The notes under the pieces are model-generated. The model had not been told where the DNA came from and made no database searches. It saw only the letters and a list, made by a program, of their open reading frames with translations. From the NCBI GenBank assembly GCA_020629545.1, contig JAHDDC010000029.1, forward strand, positions 1 through 37,976: DNA of 37,976 nt. Reading direction: 5' to 3'. Below are positions 25,499-34,144 of the stretch, in pieces. The stretch is from Hellea sp. (GTDB lineage: Bacteria > Pseudomonadota > Alphaproteobacteria > Caulobacterales > Maricaulaceae). The translations under genes and the position numbers were made by a program. Each line of letters begins with the position of its first letter. Position 1 is the stretch's first letter.

Positions 25499-26947
25499 TT
25501 ATACGCGCCAAAAGGCCGGCGTTAAAATAACCAGGGCCGTAATAATTTCAAGACGTCCGACAATCATGGCGATCAGCAAAACCCATTTCGCCGGATCCGA
25601 TAAATCTTGATAGGTACCACTTGGCCCGATGATCTCGCCAAGCCCCGGTCCGACATTGGCGACGGCGCTTCCCGCACCTGACCAGGCTGTCATCGCGTCT
25701 AGCCCCAGTATCGACAGAATGATGGCCACAACCGCAAAGGTCATAAAGAACAAAAAGAAGTAGCTCATGACGGAATACACGACGGTTTCAGGAAGGGGTT
25801 TATCCCCATACCGCATGGGGACCACCGTATTGGGCCGGGGCATATGAACCAAATAAACCCGCAGGGCTTCAAAGGCGACTTGATAGCGAAAGATTTTGAT
25901 CGAACAGGCTGTCGACCCCGCACAGCCGCCGATAAACATAAAGATAAAAAATCCCGCGACGGCAAATGGGCCCCAGCTGTTATAGTCGGCCGTGGCATAC
26001 CCCGTTCCGGTAACAACCGAAATCGTATTAAAAGCCGACAATCGTAGCGCCGTCATATTTTCCATATCGGTTGTAAGCCAAAGACTGCTGGCCATCATGA
26101 ATATAAGCGCGGCCATCATCACCAGAAAGGTTCGGACCTGCGGGTCTTTGAATGGATCACGAAAGTTGAAACTGGCGAACAGCATATAAATACCAAATGG
26201 CATGGCGCCAGCGAGCATAAAGACCATGCAGACAATATCAGCGCCATCATCCATAAACCCGCCCATGGAAAGGTCAGATGTTGAGTAACCCCCTGTTGCC
26301 AGGGTCGTCATAGCGTGAGCTGAAGCATCGAAAATATTCATGCCGGTCATGACATAACCTATGCCGCATAACGTCGTTAGAAACAGATAAGTACCGCCGA
26401 TCAGTAAGGCGACCCGCGTTGGCCGGACTAGAATTTTTTCGCTGATGTCACTACTCTCATCCTTAAAGAGCTGCATCCCGCCAACCCTGAGCATTGGCAG
26501 GATCGCCATCGCGGTCGCAATAATACCGATACCGCCAATCCATTGCAAAATAGCCCGCCAGAGCAAAATGCCTTCGGGTTGATTATCGAGGCCAGTCATC
26601 ACCGTTGAGCCGGTTGTTGTGATGCCTGATGTGGCCTCAAATATTGCGTCGGTCAGGCTCATATTGGCCGGGTCCATCATGAATGGTACGGCCGAAAACA
26701 GGCTGAGTAAAACCCAGGATAAAGCTGTCAGAATGAATGCCCCACGCGATGCCAGGCGCATGGTTTTAGTATAGCTTGCAACCGCCATAATGCTGCCAAA
26801 CAAGGTTGTAAAAATCCCGGACATGGCAAATGCGCTCCAGCTGCGCTGCTTCATTGTCAGGTCCACCAGCATAGGAACAAACATGAAGAGCCCGAGCCCG
26901 GCGATCATCAGACCAATAATAAAAAAGACAGGCCGTAAATCCAGCAT
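25499..26947 (-). CDS. trkH: Trk/Ktr potassium uptake channel subunit TrkH
   Basis: A 482-residue inner-membrane K+ translocating subunit that works with a cytoplasmic TrkA/KtrA-type regulator. It has ten to twelve hydrophobic segments, with four repeated pore-loop filters visible: EATSGITTTGSTV (about residue 110), TTLATGGYSTSD, VVTGTGYATADYNSWG, and AVANVGPGLGEIIGPSG near the C-terminus. The C-terminal GRLEIITALVILTPAFW is the conserved ending. No trkA gene is in the window. The start codon gives MLDLRPVFFIIG, directly entering helix 1. The gene lies about 50 bases downstream of the small unknown protein on the same strand. Confidence 0.95.
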   Translation of the reverse strand: MLDLRPVFFIIGLMIAGLGLFMFVPMLVDLTMKQRSWSAFAMSGIFTTLFGSIMAVASYTKTMRLASRGAFILTALSWVLLSLFSAVPFMMDPANMSLTDAIFEATSGITTTGSTVMTGLDNQPEGILLWRAILQWIGGIGIIATAMAILPMLRVGGMQLFKDESSDISEKILVRPTRVALLIGGTYLFLTTLCGIGYVMTGMNIFDASAHAMTTLATGGYSTSDLSMGGFMDDGADIVCMVFMLAGAMPFGIYMLFASFNFRDPFKDPQVRTFLVMMAALIFMMASSLWLTTDMENMTALRLSAFNTISVVTGTGYATADYNSWGPFAVAGFFIFMFIGGCAGSTACSIKIFRYQVAFEALRVYLVHMPRPNTVVPMRYGDKPLPETVVYSVMSYFFLFFMTFAVVAIILSILGLDAMTAWSGAGSAVANVGPGLGEIIGPSGTYQDLSDPAKWVLLIAMIVGRLEIITALVILTPAFWRV

Positions 26948-26998
26948 GGCCGATGCCTACAATGCCGGTGAACGCTTGAAAAGGGAAAAGAAGGCTTT

Positions 26999-27355
26999 TT
27001 AGGACGCCCGGCTCTCGGCCTCTCGCAAGAGGTCTGCATATAAACCAAATGCAAACATAGCCATTTTTCGGCCGGCAAAATGCTCTGTTAAATAATCAAG
27101 CAATTGCTGTTCTTCCGCATCATAGGGTTTCAAAAAGCCCATATAGTTTGATGCGTAAATCGCCGCATTTTGCGCAGATTCTTTGTCGATCGCATAATCC
27201 CAGACCGGTTGATCCTGCAACAAGGCAATCACGCAGGCAATCCGTCCCGAACTTTCAGGAACGGCAATGCGGGCCTGACGGGTATTTTGTAAATTCCTGA
27301 CGATTCCGTCCGTCAGAACGGTTTCGGGCTTGGATTTCCGAAAAAAAGATAACAT
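26999..27355 (-). CDS. Uncharacterised 118-residue protein
   Basis: I do not recognise a family. The product begins MLSFFRKSKPET, has no signal peptide or transmembrane helix, and looks soluble and mostly helical (VRNLQNTRQARIAV, ESAQNAAIYASNYMGFL, EEQQLLDYLTEHFAG, LYADLLREAE). It lies between lysS and trkH on the same strand, with about 48 bases on each side. The Shine-Dalgarno GGGAG lies five bases before the ATG but in the 3' arm of a perfect 6-bp hairpin (27361-27377), suggesting translational control. Good ribosome site placement and the tight context support it as real. Confidence 0.7.
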   Translation of the reverse strand: MLSFFRKSKPETVLTDGIVRNLQNTRQARIAVPESSGRIACVIALLQDQPVWDYAIDKESAQNAAIYASNYMGFLKPYDAEEQQLLDYLTEHFAGRKMAMFAFGLYADLLREAESRAS

Positions 27356-27360
27356 GTCAG

Positions 27361-27377
27361 GCTCCCACGCAGGGAGC
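27361..27377 (-). promoter_or_regulatory. Hairpin that covers the ribosome binding site of the 118-residue gene
   Basis: On the minus strand GCTCCC-TGCGT-GGGAGC forms a perfect 6-bp stem with a 5-base loop. The 3' arm contains the GGGAG Shine-Dalgarno sequence, five bases before the start codon at 27355. No T-run is adjacent, so it is not a terminator. Confidence 0.5.
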
Positions 27378-27403
27378 TAGCCGTGCAAATTTTAGGCCAG
27401 AAT

Positions 27404-29029
27404 CTAAGCTTGGCGATCCCTTTTTCCGGTCAGGGCATTATCAATAAGTTCTGCCGTCTCCTCCGGGCCGTAAATCGCCACGAAAGAACCAAAGCGCGGG
27501 CCTTGGGACTGACCAAGACAAACCTCATATATGGCTTTGAACCAATTGCGCAGATTTTCAAATTCATGGTCTTTACCGACCGAGAAAATCAAGGTTTGAA
27601 GCGCTTCGCTATCGGTCTTTTCCGCTTCCGACACGGAGCGCAGGCGCGAAGCCAGATCGAGAAGTGCCGCGCCTTCTTGTTCTGTCGGCTCTCGGTATTT
27701 TTTGGCCGGTTTTACAAAATCCTCGTAATAACGAATGGCATAGCCAGCCAGATTGTCCAGCTGCGGATAATCTTCTGCGCTCGCACCTGGCGCATAGCGT
27801 TTGATAAAGCCCCAGAGGATATCTTTGTCAGACGCATTACTCGCAGAGACCAGATTTAAAAGGAGCGCAAAACTGACCGGTACGCTGTCCTGCGGCGGGC
27901 GGCCATGATGGATAAACCAAACCGGATTATTAAGGCGCACGTCAGCATCCTGTTTCTGAAACGCCGCAAGGTGCTGAAAATACTCATCCACGGCTTTGGG
28001 AATAACATCAAAGAATAGACGTTTCGCGGTGCGCGGCTTGGTATACATGTATAAAGCCAGGCTCTCGGGCGTCGCATAAGACAGCCATTGGTCAATTGAT
28101 ATGCCATTGCCTTTGGTCTTGGAAATTTTCTCGCCCTTATCATCCAAGAATAGCTCATAGACATATTGAACGGGTGGCTGCTTGCCCAAAATGCGACAGA
28201 TATTGGAATAGACCTTCATATTGGCTTGATGATCTTTGCCAAACATTTCAAAATCGACGTCCAGCGCAGCCCAGCGCATGCCAAAATCTGGCTTCCATTG
28301 CAGCTTGGTATTCCCGCCCGTAACTTTCAGGGTCACTTCACTGCCATCCTCATCATCAAATGTGATGGTCCCGTCCTTGGCATTGACGGATTTCATCGGC
28401 ACATACAGGACTTTGCCTGATGTGGGTGAGATCGGCAAAAAGGGCGAATAGGTTGCGCGCCGTTCTTCGCCAAGGGTTGGCAACATAACGCCCATAATCT
28501 CGTCAAATTTTTCCAGTGCCGTCAGGAGCATGGAATCGTAATCGCCGTTTTTATAGAGCTGAGTTGCGGATTTAAACTCATACTCAAATCCAAAACCGTC
28601 GAGGAAATCGCAAAGCTTATGATTATTGTGATCGCCAAAACTGTCATGAGTCCCAAACGGGTCGGGGACCGCTGTTAGAGGCTTACCAAGATGTTCTGCC
28701 AGCATGTCTTGATTGGGAACATTGCCCGGGACTTTGCGCATACCGTCCATATCATCGGATACACAGATCAGCTTCATGGGAACCTTATCATCGGTCAGAG
28801 CCCGAAAAGCATCCATAACCATAATCGTGCGGACCACCTCGCCAAATGTACCAATATGCGGCAGCCCAGAAGGACCATAACCTGTTTCAAACACAACGGG
28901 CCGGTCGCCGCGCTCTATGCCGCGTTTTTTCTCTATAGCCAGACGATGCTGAACTTGCCGGGCCTGTTCAAATGGCCAGGCTTTGGCTTTGTTATAATCC
29001 GGAATATTCGCGCTCATGGCTGTGCTCAT
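27404..29029 (-). CDS. lysS: Class I lysyl-tRNA synthetase
   Basis: A 541-residue class I-type LysRS, the archaeal-like form used by most alphaproteobacteria in place of the class II enzyme. The HIGH-like motif is [13 protein letters not shown] (about residues 53-65). The KMSKS counterpart is [11 protein letters not shown]. Typical LysK blocks include [28 protein letters not shown] and [23 protein letters not shown]. The C-terminal helical anticodon domain is intact. Two possible starts lie four codons apart (MSTAMSAN); the first is used here. It is divergent from terC with 136 bases between starts, and followed by the small unknown gene and trkH. Confidence 0.96.
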   Translation of the reverse strand: MSTAMSANIPDYNKAKAWPFEQARQVQHRLAIEKKRGIERGDRPVVFETGYGPSGLPHIGTFGEVVRTIMVMDAFRALTDDKVPMKLICVSDDMDGMRKVPGNVPNQDMLAEHLGKPLTAVPDPFGTHDSFGDHNNHKLCDFLDGFGFEYEFKSATQLYKNGDYDSMLLTALEKFDEIMGVMLPTLGEERRATYSPFLPISPTSGKVLYVPMKSVNAKDGTITFDDEDGSEVTLKVTGGNTKLQWKPDFGMRWAALDVDFEMFGKDHQANMKVYSNICRILGKQPPVQYVYELFLDDKGEKISKTKGNGISIDQWLSYATPESLALYMYTKPRTAKRLFFDVIPKAVDEYFQHLAAFQKQDADVRLNNPVWFIHHGRPPQDSVPVSFALLLNLVSASNASDKDILWGFIKRYAPGASAEDYPQLDNLAGYAIRYYEDFVKPAKKYREPTEQEGAALLDLASRLRSVSEAEKTDSEALQTLIFSVGKDHEFENLRNWFKAIYEVCLGQSQGPRFGSFVAIYGPEETAELIDNALTGKRDRQA

Positions 29030-29165
29030 GTCTAATTAAGTTCCGCCGATTAGGCTTTTCACGCCGCTAGGTCAACACGGGGTGCACGGCGCTGTTCAAA
29101 TCTTCTTTTCTTTTTAACACAAATCAGATTATGACAGGCCGATTTTGACCTTATGGGAGGGCTAA

Positions 29166-30071
29166 ATGGCCGAGTTTTTTGCGGAATTTTTTACGATGGA
29201 AGGGTTTTTCACCCTAGAGAGCATGTTTACGCTCTTTATGCTGATTTTACTGCAAGCCGTACTCGGCTTTGATAATCTGCTCTATATTGCCATTGAGAGT
29301 AATAAGGTCGGCAATGAGGCAGATGCCAAAAAAGTTCGGACCTGGGGCATCGCTATTGCGGTTCTCTTACGAATTATTCTTTTGGTGATGATTGTCGCTC
29401 TTTTCGACGTCATGGCCAAATATAGTTACTCCATAGATTGGGGTAAATTTCTCTCCGGTAAATTTACAGTCCAGGCCGTTATAACCCTCTTTGGCGGCGC
29501 TTTTATTATTTATACGGCAATCAAAGAAATTAATCACATGCTGGCGGTGGAACATATTGAACACTCCGAAGGTTCGGGCCGTCACTCGGTTGGTAAGGCT
29601 ATCGCCTTTATTGTGATGATGAACCTCGTCTTCTCTTTTGACTCTATTCTCTCAGCGATGGCCATTGCCAGCGTTCCGGGCGTAGACGGCGGGGCGACAA
29701 CCTATCAGGTTCCCCTCATGGCGATCGCAATCATCCTATCCGGTATCGCCATGATTTTCCTGGCCGATGCCGTTACGGAATTTCTCAAGAAAAATCGTAT
29801 GTACCAGATTTTGGGACTCTTCATCCTGTTATTGGTGGGTGTATTGCTCGTGACAGAAGGCGCCCATTTAGCCCATCTTAAAATGTTCGGCTTTGAGATG
29901 CAGGCCATGTCGAAACCAACCTTCTATCTGGTCATAGGCGTTCTGGTTGTTACGGATATTATCTCCAGTAAATATCAAAAGCGTCTTTGGGCCCAAAAGG
30001 AAGCCGAAATTCGGGGCGATCATCCTGAGACTGACGGCTTGGCCGCCGTTGATAAGGCCATGGGGCATTAA
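29166..30071 (+). CDS. TerC family integral membrane protein
   Basis: A 301-residue inner-membrane protein of the TerC/Alx family, linked in other bacteria to manganese or other metal-ion export or metalation of exported proteins. It has about seven hydrophobic helices. Conserved acidic motifs are VLGFDNLLYIAIESNKV (about 32-48), VVMMNLVFSFDSILSAMAIA (about 154-172) and FLADAVTEFLKKNRM; the Asp residues in GFDN and SFDS are the probable ion ligands. The start follows GGGAGGG. A yybP-ykoY manganese riboswitch, common before terC genes, was looked for in 29030-29165 and not seen. A strong hairpin terminator lies 55 bases after its stop. Confidence 0.9.
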   Translation: MAEFFAEFFTMEGFFTLESMFTLFMLILLQAVLGFDNLLYIAIESNKVGNEADAKKVRTWGIAIAVLLRIILLVMIVALFDVMAKYSYSIDWGKFLSGKFTVQAVITLFGGAFIIYTAIKEINHMLAVEHIEHSEGSGRHSVGKAIAFIVMMNLVFSFDSILSAMAIASVPGVDGGATTYQVPLMAIAIILSGIAMIFLADAVTEFLKKNRMYQILGLFILLLVGVLLVTEGAHLAHLKMFGFEMQAMSKPTFYLVIGVLVVTDIISSKYQKRLWAQKEAEIRGDHPETDGLAAVDKAMGH

Positions 30072-30125
30072 TCAATTGTTCTAGGACTATTCAGAAAAAC
30101 TTATAGTCTGATCTATAGAGTTGAT

Positions 30126-30164
30126 CCCGGCCTTGGTTAAGTCCAAGGCCGGGTTGTTTATTTT
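30126..30164 (+). terminator. Strong hairpin between terC and sdaA
   Basis: CCCGGCCTTGG-TTAAGT-CCAAGGCCGGG is a perfect 11-bp stem with a 6-base loop, followed by TTGTTTATTTT. It should terminate terC transcripts. Because its T-run ends 12 bases before the sdaA start, it may also act as a leader attenuator for sdaA. Confidence 0.85.
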
Positions 30165-30175
30165 AGGGTGTAGCC

Positions 30176-31552
30176 ATGCTGTCTGTACTAGATCTCTTCC
30201 GAATTGGAATCGGACCTTCCAGCTCCCATACTGTGGGGCCTATTCGAGTCGCTGGACGGTTTGTGAATAGTCTCCACCGCGAAAAACTTTTTGACAGAAC
30301 AGAGAAAATCGAAATCAGGTTGCGCGGATCACTGGCCTTTACAGGCGTTGGCCACGGAACTCCCGATGCCGTTTTGATGGGCCTTATGGGGCTTTATCCC
30401 CAAACTTTGGATATCGATAAAACCAAAGCCGATATTGCCGAAATCAAAGCGACCAAATCTTTAAGTCTGGATGGACAAAAGCAAATCGCGTTCGATCCAG
30501 AGACAGATTTAATTTTCGATTATGAAACCGAACCCAAGCTCCACCCTAATGAAATGCACATGACCGCTCTGGATGGTTCGGGAGCTCAGCTGCGCGAACA
30601 AACCTATTATTCAACAGGCGGTGGATTCATCGCCTCGATCGAGCAGCTCGAAAAACCGCTCGAGAATGATATTGTCAAAGTCGGCAAGAAAGTTCCTTAT
30701 CCATTTGAGTCGGCGGCTGATCTTCTGGCCTTTTGCGCCGCTGATGATCTGGCGATCCATCAGGTCATCTATGCCAATGAGGATGCTAAACGGCCACGCG
30801 AAGAGACCGATGCTGCCCTTGACCGGATTGCAGAGGTTATGATGGCCTGTATTGATCGCGGCCTTAACACTGAAGGCATTTTACCCGGAAGCCTCAAGGT
30901 TAAACGCCGAGCCCCAGGCATTTGGCAAAAACTTCACGGCGCGCCCTTATCAAATGAGCGTGAACAATTATTCGATTGGCTCAATGTCTACGCTATGGCG
31001 GTCAATGAGGAAAACGCGGCCGGCGGCCAGATCGTTACCGCTCCAACTAATGGAGCCGCCGGTATTTTGCCGGCAGTCCTGAAGCATTATTGTTGCGGTG
31101 AACAATTAATGGCCGCCAATATCCGAAAATTCCTGCTGACGGCTGGCGGCATTGGCATTTTATATAAGCAGCGCGCTTCTATATCGGGGGCTGAAATGGG
31201 CTGTCAGGGCGAAGTCGGCGTAGCCTGCTCCATGGCAGCCGGTGGATTGGCCGCAGTCTGGGGCGGCAATCCCGAACAGGTCGCGAGCGCCGCGGAGATT
31301 GGCATGGAACATAATCTCGGCCTGACCTGTGATCCTGTAGGCGGCCTCGTCCAGATTCCCTGCATTGAGCGCAACGCGATTGGGTCTGTGAAAGCAGTCA
31401 ACGCAGCGCGTCTCGCCCTCCACGCACCTTCGCAGATGAAAGTCAGCCTGGATCAGGTTATTGAGACAATGCGCCAGACAGGACTTGATATGTCATCAAA
31501 ATACAAGGAAACATCACAAGGCGGATTGGCCGTTAATGTGGTGGAGTGTTGA
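30176..31552 (+). CDS. sdaA: L-serine ammonia-lyase (single-chain, [4Fe-4S])
   Basis: A 458-residue cytoplasmic enzyme that deaminates L-serine to pyruvate and ammonia using an oxygen-sensitive iron-sulfur cluster. The beta domain (about 1-150) has the [12 protein letters not shown] motif. The catalytic alpha domain (about 170-458) has the cysteines Cys343 (GCQGE), Cys385 (LTCDPVGG) and Cys396 (IPCIERN), the same positions reported as cluster ligands in the 458-residue Legionella enzyme. The last residue is Cys458, which in that enzyme folds back to cap the cluster. The start follows AGGG, 23 bases after a terminator hairpin arm. It directly abuts the asparaginase-domain gene. Confidence 0.96.
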   Translation: MLSVLDLFRIGIGPSSSHTVGPIRVAGRFVNSLHREKLFDRTEKIEIRLRGSLAFTGVGHGTPDAVLMGLMGLYPQTLDIDKTKADIAEIKATKSLSLDGQKQIAFDPETDLIFDYETEPKLHPNEMHMTALDGSGAQLREQTYYSTGGGFIASIEQLEKPLENDIVKVGKKVPYPFESAADLLAFCAADDLAIHQVIYANEDAKRPREETDAALDRIAEVMMACIDRGLNTEGILPGSLKVKRRAPGIWQKLHGAPLSNEREQLFDWLNVYAMAVNEENAAGGQIVTAPTNGAAGILPAVLKHYCCGEQLMAANIRKFLLTAGGIGILYKQRASISGAEMGCQGEVGVACSMAAGGLAAVWGGNPEQVASAAEIGMEHNLGLTCDPVGGLVQIPCIERNAIGSVKAVNAARLALHAPSQMKVSLDQVIETMRQTGLDMSSKYKETSQGGLAVNVVEC

Positions 31553-32038
31553 TTGAAACCTATACAGATTTTTACAACCGGCGGGACGATAGACAAAGTC
31601 TATTTTGACGCCCTGTCTGAATTTCAAGTCGGCGAAAGCGGGATTGGCAATATGCTGGCCGAAGCCAATATTGCCTATGATTACAAAATCACGCCGCTTA
31701 TGAAAAAAGACAGCCTTGATCTAACCCCGGATGATCGGGACCAGATCAAAATGGCCGTGGCGAGTTGTGACCGCGAACATATATTGATCACCCACGGCAC
31801 AGATACCATGGCAGAAACGGCGCGGCATTTAATGGATGTCTCAGGCAAGACAATTGTTTTGACAGGATCAATGCTGCCCGCGAGCCACCGCGCGACCGAC
31901 GCCGTCTTTAATGTCGGCTTTGCTTTGGCAGGCCTTCAGCTTTTACCCGCCGGAGTCTATTTGGCCATGAACGGCCAAATCCTGAATCCAGCAAACGCCG
32001 TGAAAGACCGGGCCGCCGGATTGTTTAAATCGACCTGA
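31553..32038 (+). CDS. Short asparaginase-domain protein
   Basis: A 161-residue protein that corresponds only to the N-terminal domain of type I/II L-asparaginases (usual length about 330). Both catalytic-domain threonine motifs are present: TTGGTIDKVYF (about 8-18) and HGTDTMAETARHL (about 80-92), plus VLTGSMLPASHRATDAVFN. The C-terminal domain, which completes the active site at the dimer interface, is missing. The coding end is clean, so it looks like a natural short family and not a break. The TTG start touches the sdaA stop (TGATTG) without a separate ribosome site, so translation is coupled. Ammonia release from amide or peptide substrates is possible but unproven. Confidence 0.8.
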   Translation: MKPIQIFTTGGTIDKVYFDALSEFQVGESGIGNMLAEANIAYDYKITPLMKKDSLDLTPDDRDQIKMAVASCDREHILITHGTDTMAETARHLMDVSGKTIVLTGSMLPASHRATDAVFNVGFALAGLQLLPAGVYLAMNGQILNPANAVKDRAAGLFKST

Positions 32039-32069
32039 TTGAGTCCCACCATCTTCTAGCTCCCATCTC

Positions 32070-32178
32070 CCGCTCATCCCCAACTTGATTGGGGATCTGA
32101 ACATGTCGCGGTTTTCGCCGAACCATTTGGTCCTAATGCTCACCCTGTTCAGATCCCCGCCTGCGCGGGGATGAGCGG
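32070..32178. repeat. Paired palindromic (REP/BIME-like) element, also a terminator candidate
   Basis: Two palindromic units face each other: CCGCTCATCCCC...GGGGATCTGAAC (32070-32102) and GTTCAGATCCCC...GGGGATGAGCGG (32147-32178), separated by 44 bases. The outer and inner 12-base arms are exact complements between units, while the loops differ (AACTTGATT against GCCTGCGC). Units of this CATCCCC...GGGGAT type are frequent intergenic repeats in alphaproteobacteria. The right end is followed by ATTTTTT, so it can end the sdaA transcript before the convergent rph. Confidence 0.8.
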
Positions 32179-32229
32179 ATTTTTTGGGCGGATAGCAGAT
32201 GAGAGACTTTCCCAATCAACCTGACGTGA

Positions 32230-32946
32230 TTACTTGCCAAGCGCTGCTTTTTGCATCTGACAAATCTCGCCGATTCCTTTTCCGGCCAGTCGCATAAGTT
32301 CGGCCATTTGCTCGGGCGTAAAAGGCGTATCTTCAGCGCTGGCCTGAACTTCGATGACCCCGCCAGATTCTGTTAGCACGAAATTAGCATCGGCCTGCGC
32401 CGCGCTGTCTTCTACATATTCCAGATCAAGACGACATTCTCCGTCCACAATACCGGCCGAGACGGCGGCCATATTATCTGTCACAGGGTTTTCAGATAAA
32501 AGACCTTTATCGACCAGGCCTTGACAGGCCTGATAAAGCGCAACCCACGCGCCTGTAATCGATGTTGTCCGTGTTCCGCCATCCGCCTGCATAACGTCGC
32601 AATCAATGATGATTTGACGCTCGCCGAGCTTCTCCAAATCAATCGCTGCGCGCAAAGAGCGGCCAATCAGACGCTGAATTTCAACTGTGCGGCCACCTTG
32701 TTTTCCGCGCGCGGCTTCGCGGTTATTGCGCGAATGCGTTGAGCGCGGCAGCATACCATATTCCGCCGTGACCCAGCCCTTGCCCGAGCCTTTCATCCAG
32801 CGCGGTACATTTTCATCAACGCTGGCGGTACATAGAACATGGGTGTGGCCGAACCGGGCCAGGCAAGAGCCTTCGGCATAGCGGGACACACCGGCTTCGA
32901 GTGTGACGGGGCGAAGTTGATCGCGGCTGCGGTTTTCAGGTCTCAT
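32230..32946 (-). CDS. rph: Ribonuclease PH
   Basis: A 238-residue phosphorolytic 3'-5' exoribonuclease that trims tRNA 3' ends and takes part in rRNA turnover; it acts as a ring hexamer. Conserved elements are the opening [14 protein letters not shown], the phosphate-binding [20 protein letters not shown] (about 83-102), and [24 protein letters not shown] (about 113-136) with the catalytic Asp. Length is normal. It is divergent from hrcA with 97 bases between starts, the usual alphaproteobacterial rph-hrcA-grpE arrangement. Confidence 0.97.
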   Translation of the reverse strand: MRPENRSRDQLRPVTLEAGVSRYAEGSCLARFGHTHVLCTASVDENVPRWMKGSGKGWVTAEYGMLPRSTHSRNNREAARGKQGGRTVEIQRLIGRSLRAAIDLEKLGERQIIIDCDVMQADGGTRTTSITGAWVALYQACQGLVDKGLLSENPVTDNMAAVSAGIVDGECRLDLEYVEDSAAQADANFVLTESGGVIEVQASAEDTPFTPEQMAELMRLAGKGIGEICQMQKAALGK

Positions 32947-33043
32947 TTTATTATCCTTATTTGACTGGCGCTCTTCTACGCATAAGCCATCTTAAAATCC
33001 AGAAGACACTTGAAACATTGATGGGTTTTTACCACATTGGCCG

Positions 33044-34132
33044 ATGATGAGTTTTACACCAGAACATTTCAGCCTGTCGGACCTCGATAGTCGCACGCGG
33101 CGTATCTTTAAGGATATTGTCGAGAGCTATATAAAAAGCGGTCAACCTGTTGGTTCGCGAACATTATCTTTATCGGGCGGGCAGCGATTATCTCCGGCGA
33201 CTATCCGCAACACCATGTCGGATCTTATGCATATGGGCCTCCTGCATTCCCCCCATAAAAGCGCCGGACGTTTGCCCAGTCAGTTAGGGCTACGCCTGTT
33301 TATTGATGGCCTGCTGGAAATCGGCGACCTGACGCCCAATGAGCAGACAGGACTAGAGCAGCAATTAACGGCGGCCGGTCAGCACCCATCCAAAATGTTT
33401 GAGCAAGCCTCTGCTATGCTGGCCGGTTTGGCCGGTGGGGCAGGACTGGTTTTAACCCCTAATGAAACATCAAAATCAACGGCGGTTAAGCATGTAGAAT
33501 TTGTCAATTTGGATGTTGATCAGGCTTTGGTTGTGATTGTCTATGAGGATGGCCGCATTGAAAACCGGATTATGACCCGGCCTGCAGGCCTGTTGCCGGC
33601 CTCATTGGAGCGGGCTGGAAACTTCCTGTCAGCGCGCCTCAAAGGCAAACGGCTTATAGATGCCAAATCTCTTATTTTGGAAGAGATCAAATCCGGTCAG
33701 GCGCAAATTGACAAAGCCGCAGCCAGTCTTGTGGCGCAAGGCCTGGCGGATTGGACCAGTTCGGAAGTCTCAGAGCGGTCACTTATTGTCAGGGGGCGCG
33801 CCCAGCTTTTGGAAAACATAGACGCTCAAGCCGATCTTGAGCGCATTCAAATGCTGTTTGAGGATATGGAGCGCAAGCAAGAGCTGATTGATCTTTTAGA
33901 TCTGACCGAGGATGCAGACGGCGTAAAAATATTTATTGGGACAGAAAATCCACTGTTTTCGCTATCGGATTCGTCTGTTGTCGTCGCGCCCTATCGCGAC
34001 TCGGACAAAAATATTATCGGAGCTCTGGGCGTAATCGGGCCAACCCGATTAAATTATGCTCGCATTATTCCCATGGTTGATTATACAGCGCAATTGGTTG
34101 GCCGCCTGATCCGGCAGTCACACACAAAATAA
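33044..34132 (+). CDS. hrcA: Heat-inducible transcription repressor HrcA
   Basis: A 362-residue repressor that binds CIRCE elements at groESL and related promoters and is folded by GroEL. The N-terminal winged helix contains LDSRTRRIFKDIVESYIKSGQPVGSRTLS (about 12-40) and the recognition part LSPATIRNTMSDLMHMGLLHSPHKSAGRLPS. The remainder is the GAF-like dimerisation domain with the terminal ALGVIGPTRLNYARIIPMVDYTAQLV. Two adjacent ATG codons are possible (33044 or 33047), and the ribosome site is weak. No CIRCE was found upstream, so it does not appear to autoregulate here. grpE follows after 12 bases. Confidence 0.96.
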   Translation: MMSFTPEHFSLSDLDSRTRRIFKDIVESYIKSGQPVGSRTLSLSGGQRLSPATIRNTMSDLMHMGLLHSPHKSAGRLPSQLGLRLFIDGLLEIGDLTPNEQTGLEQQLTAAGQHPSKMFEQASAMLAGLAGGAGLVLTPNETSKSTAVKHVEFVNLDVDQALVVIVYEDGRIENRIMTRPAGLLPASLERAGNFLSARLKGKRLIDAKSLILEEIKSGQAQIDKAAASLVAQGLADWTSSEVSERSLIVRGRAQLLENIDAQADLERIQMLFEDMERKQELIDLLDLTEDADGVKIFIGTENPLFSLSDSSVVVAPYRDSDKNIIGALGVIGPTRLNYARIIPMVDYTAQLVGRLIRQSHTK

Positions 34133-34144
34133 CAGGAAACGCAA

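Noticed and set aside
29030-29165. Manganese (yybP-ykoY) riboswitch before terC
   Set aside because: The conserved loop motifs of that riboswitch were not seen in these 136 bases.
33009-33039. CTTGAAA ... CCACATTG as a heat-shock (sigma-32) promoter for hrcA-grpE
   Set aside because: Spacing is too long and the transcript would start at or beyond the hrcA start codon.
32947-33043. CIRCE element before hrcA
   Set aside because: No TTAGCACTC/GAGTGCTAA repeat was found.
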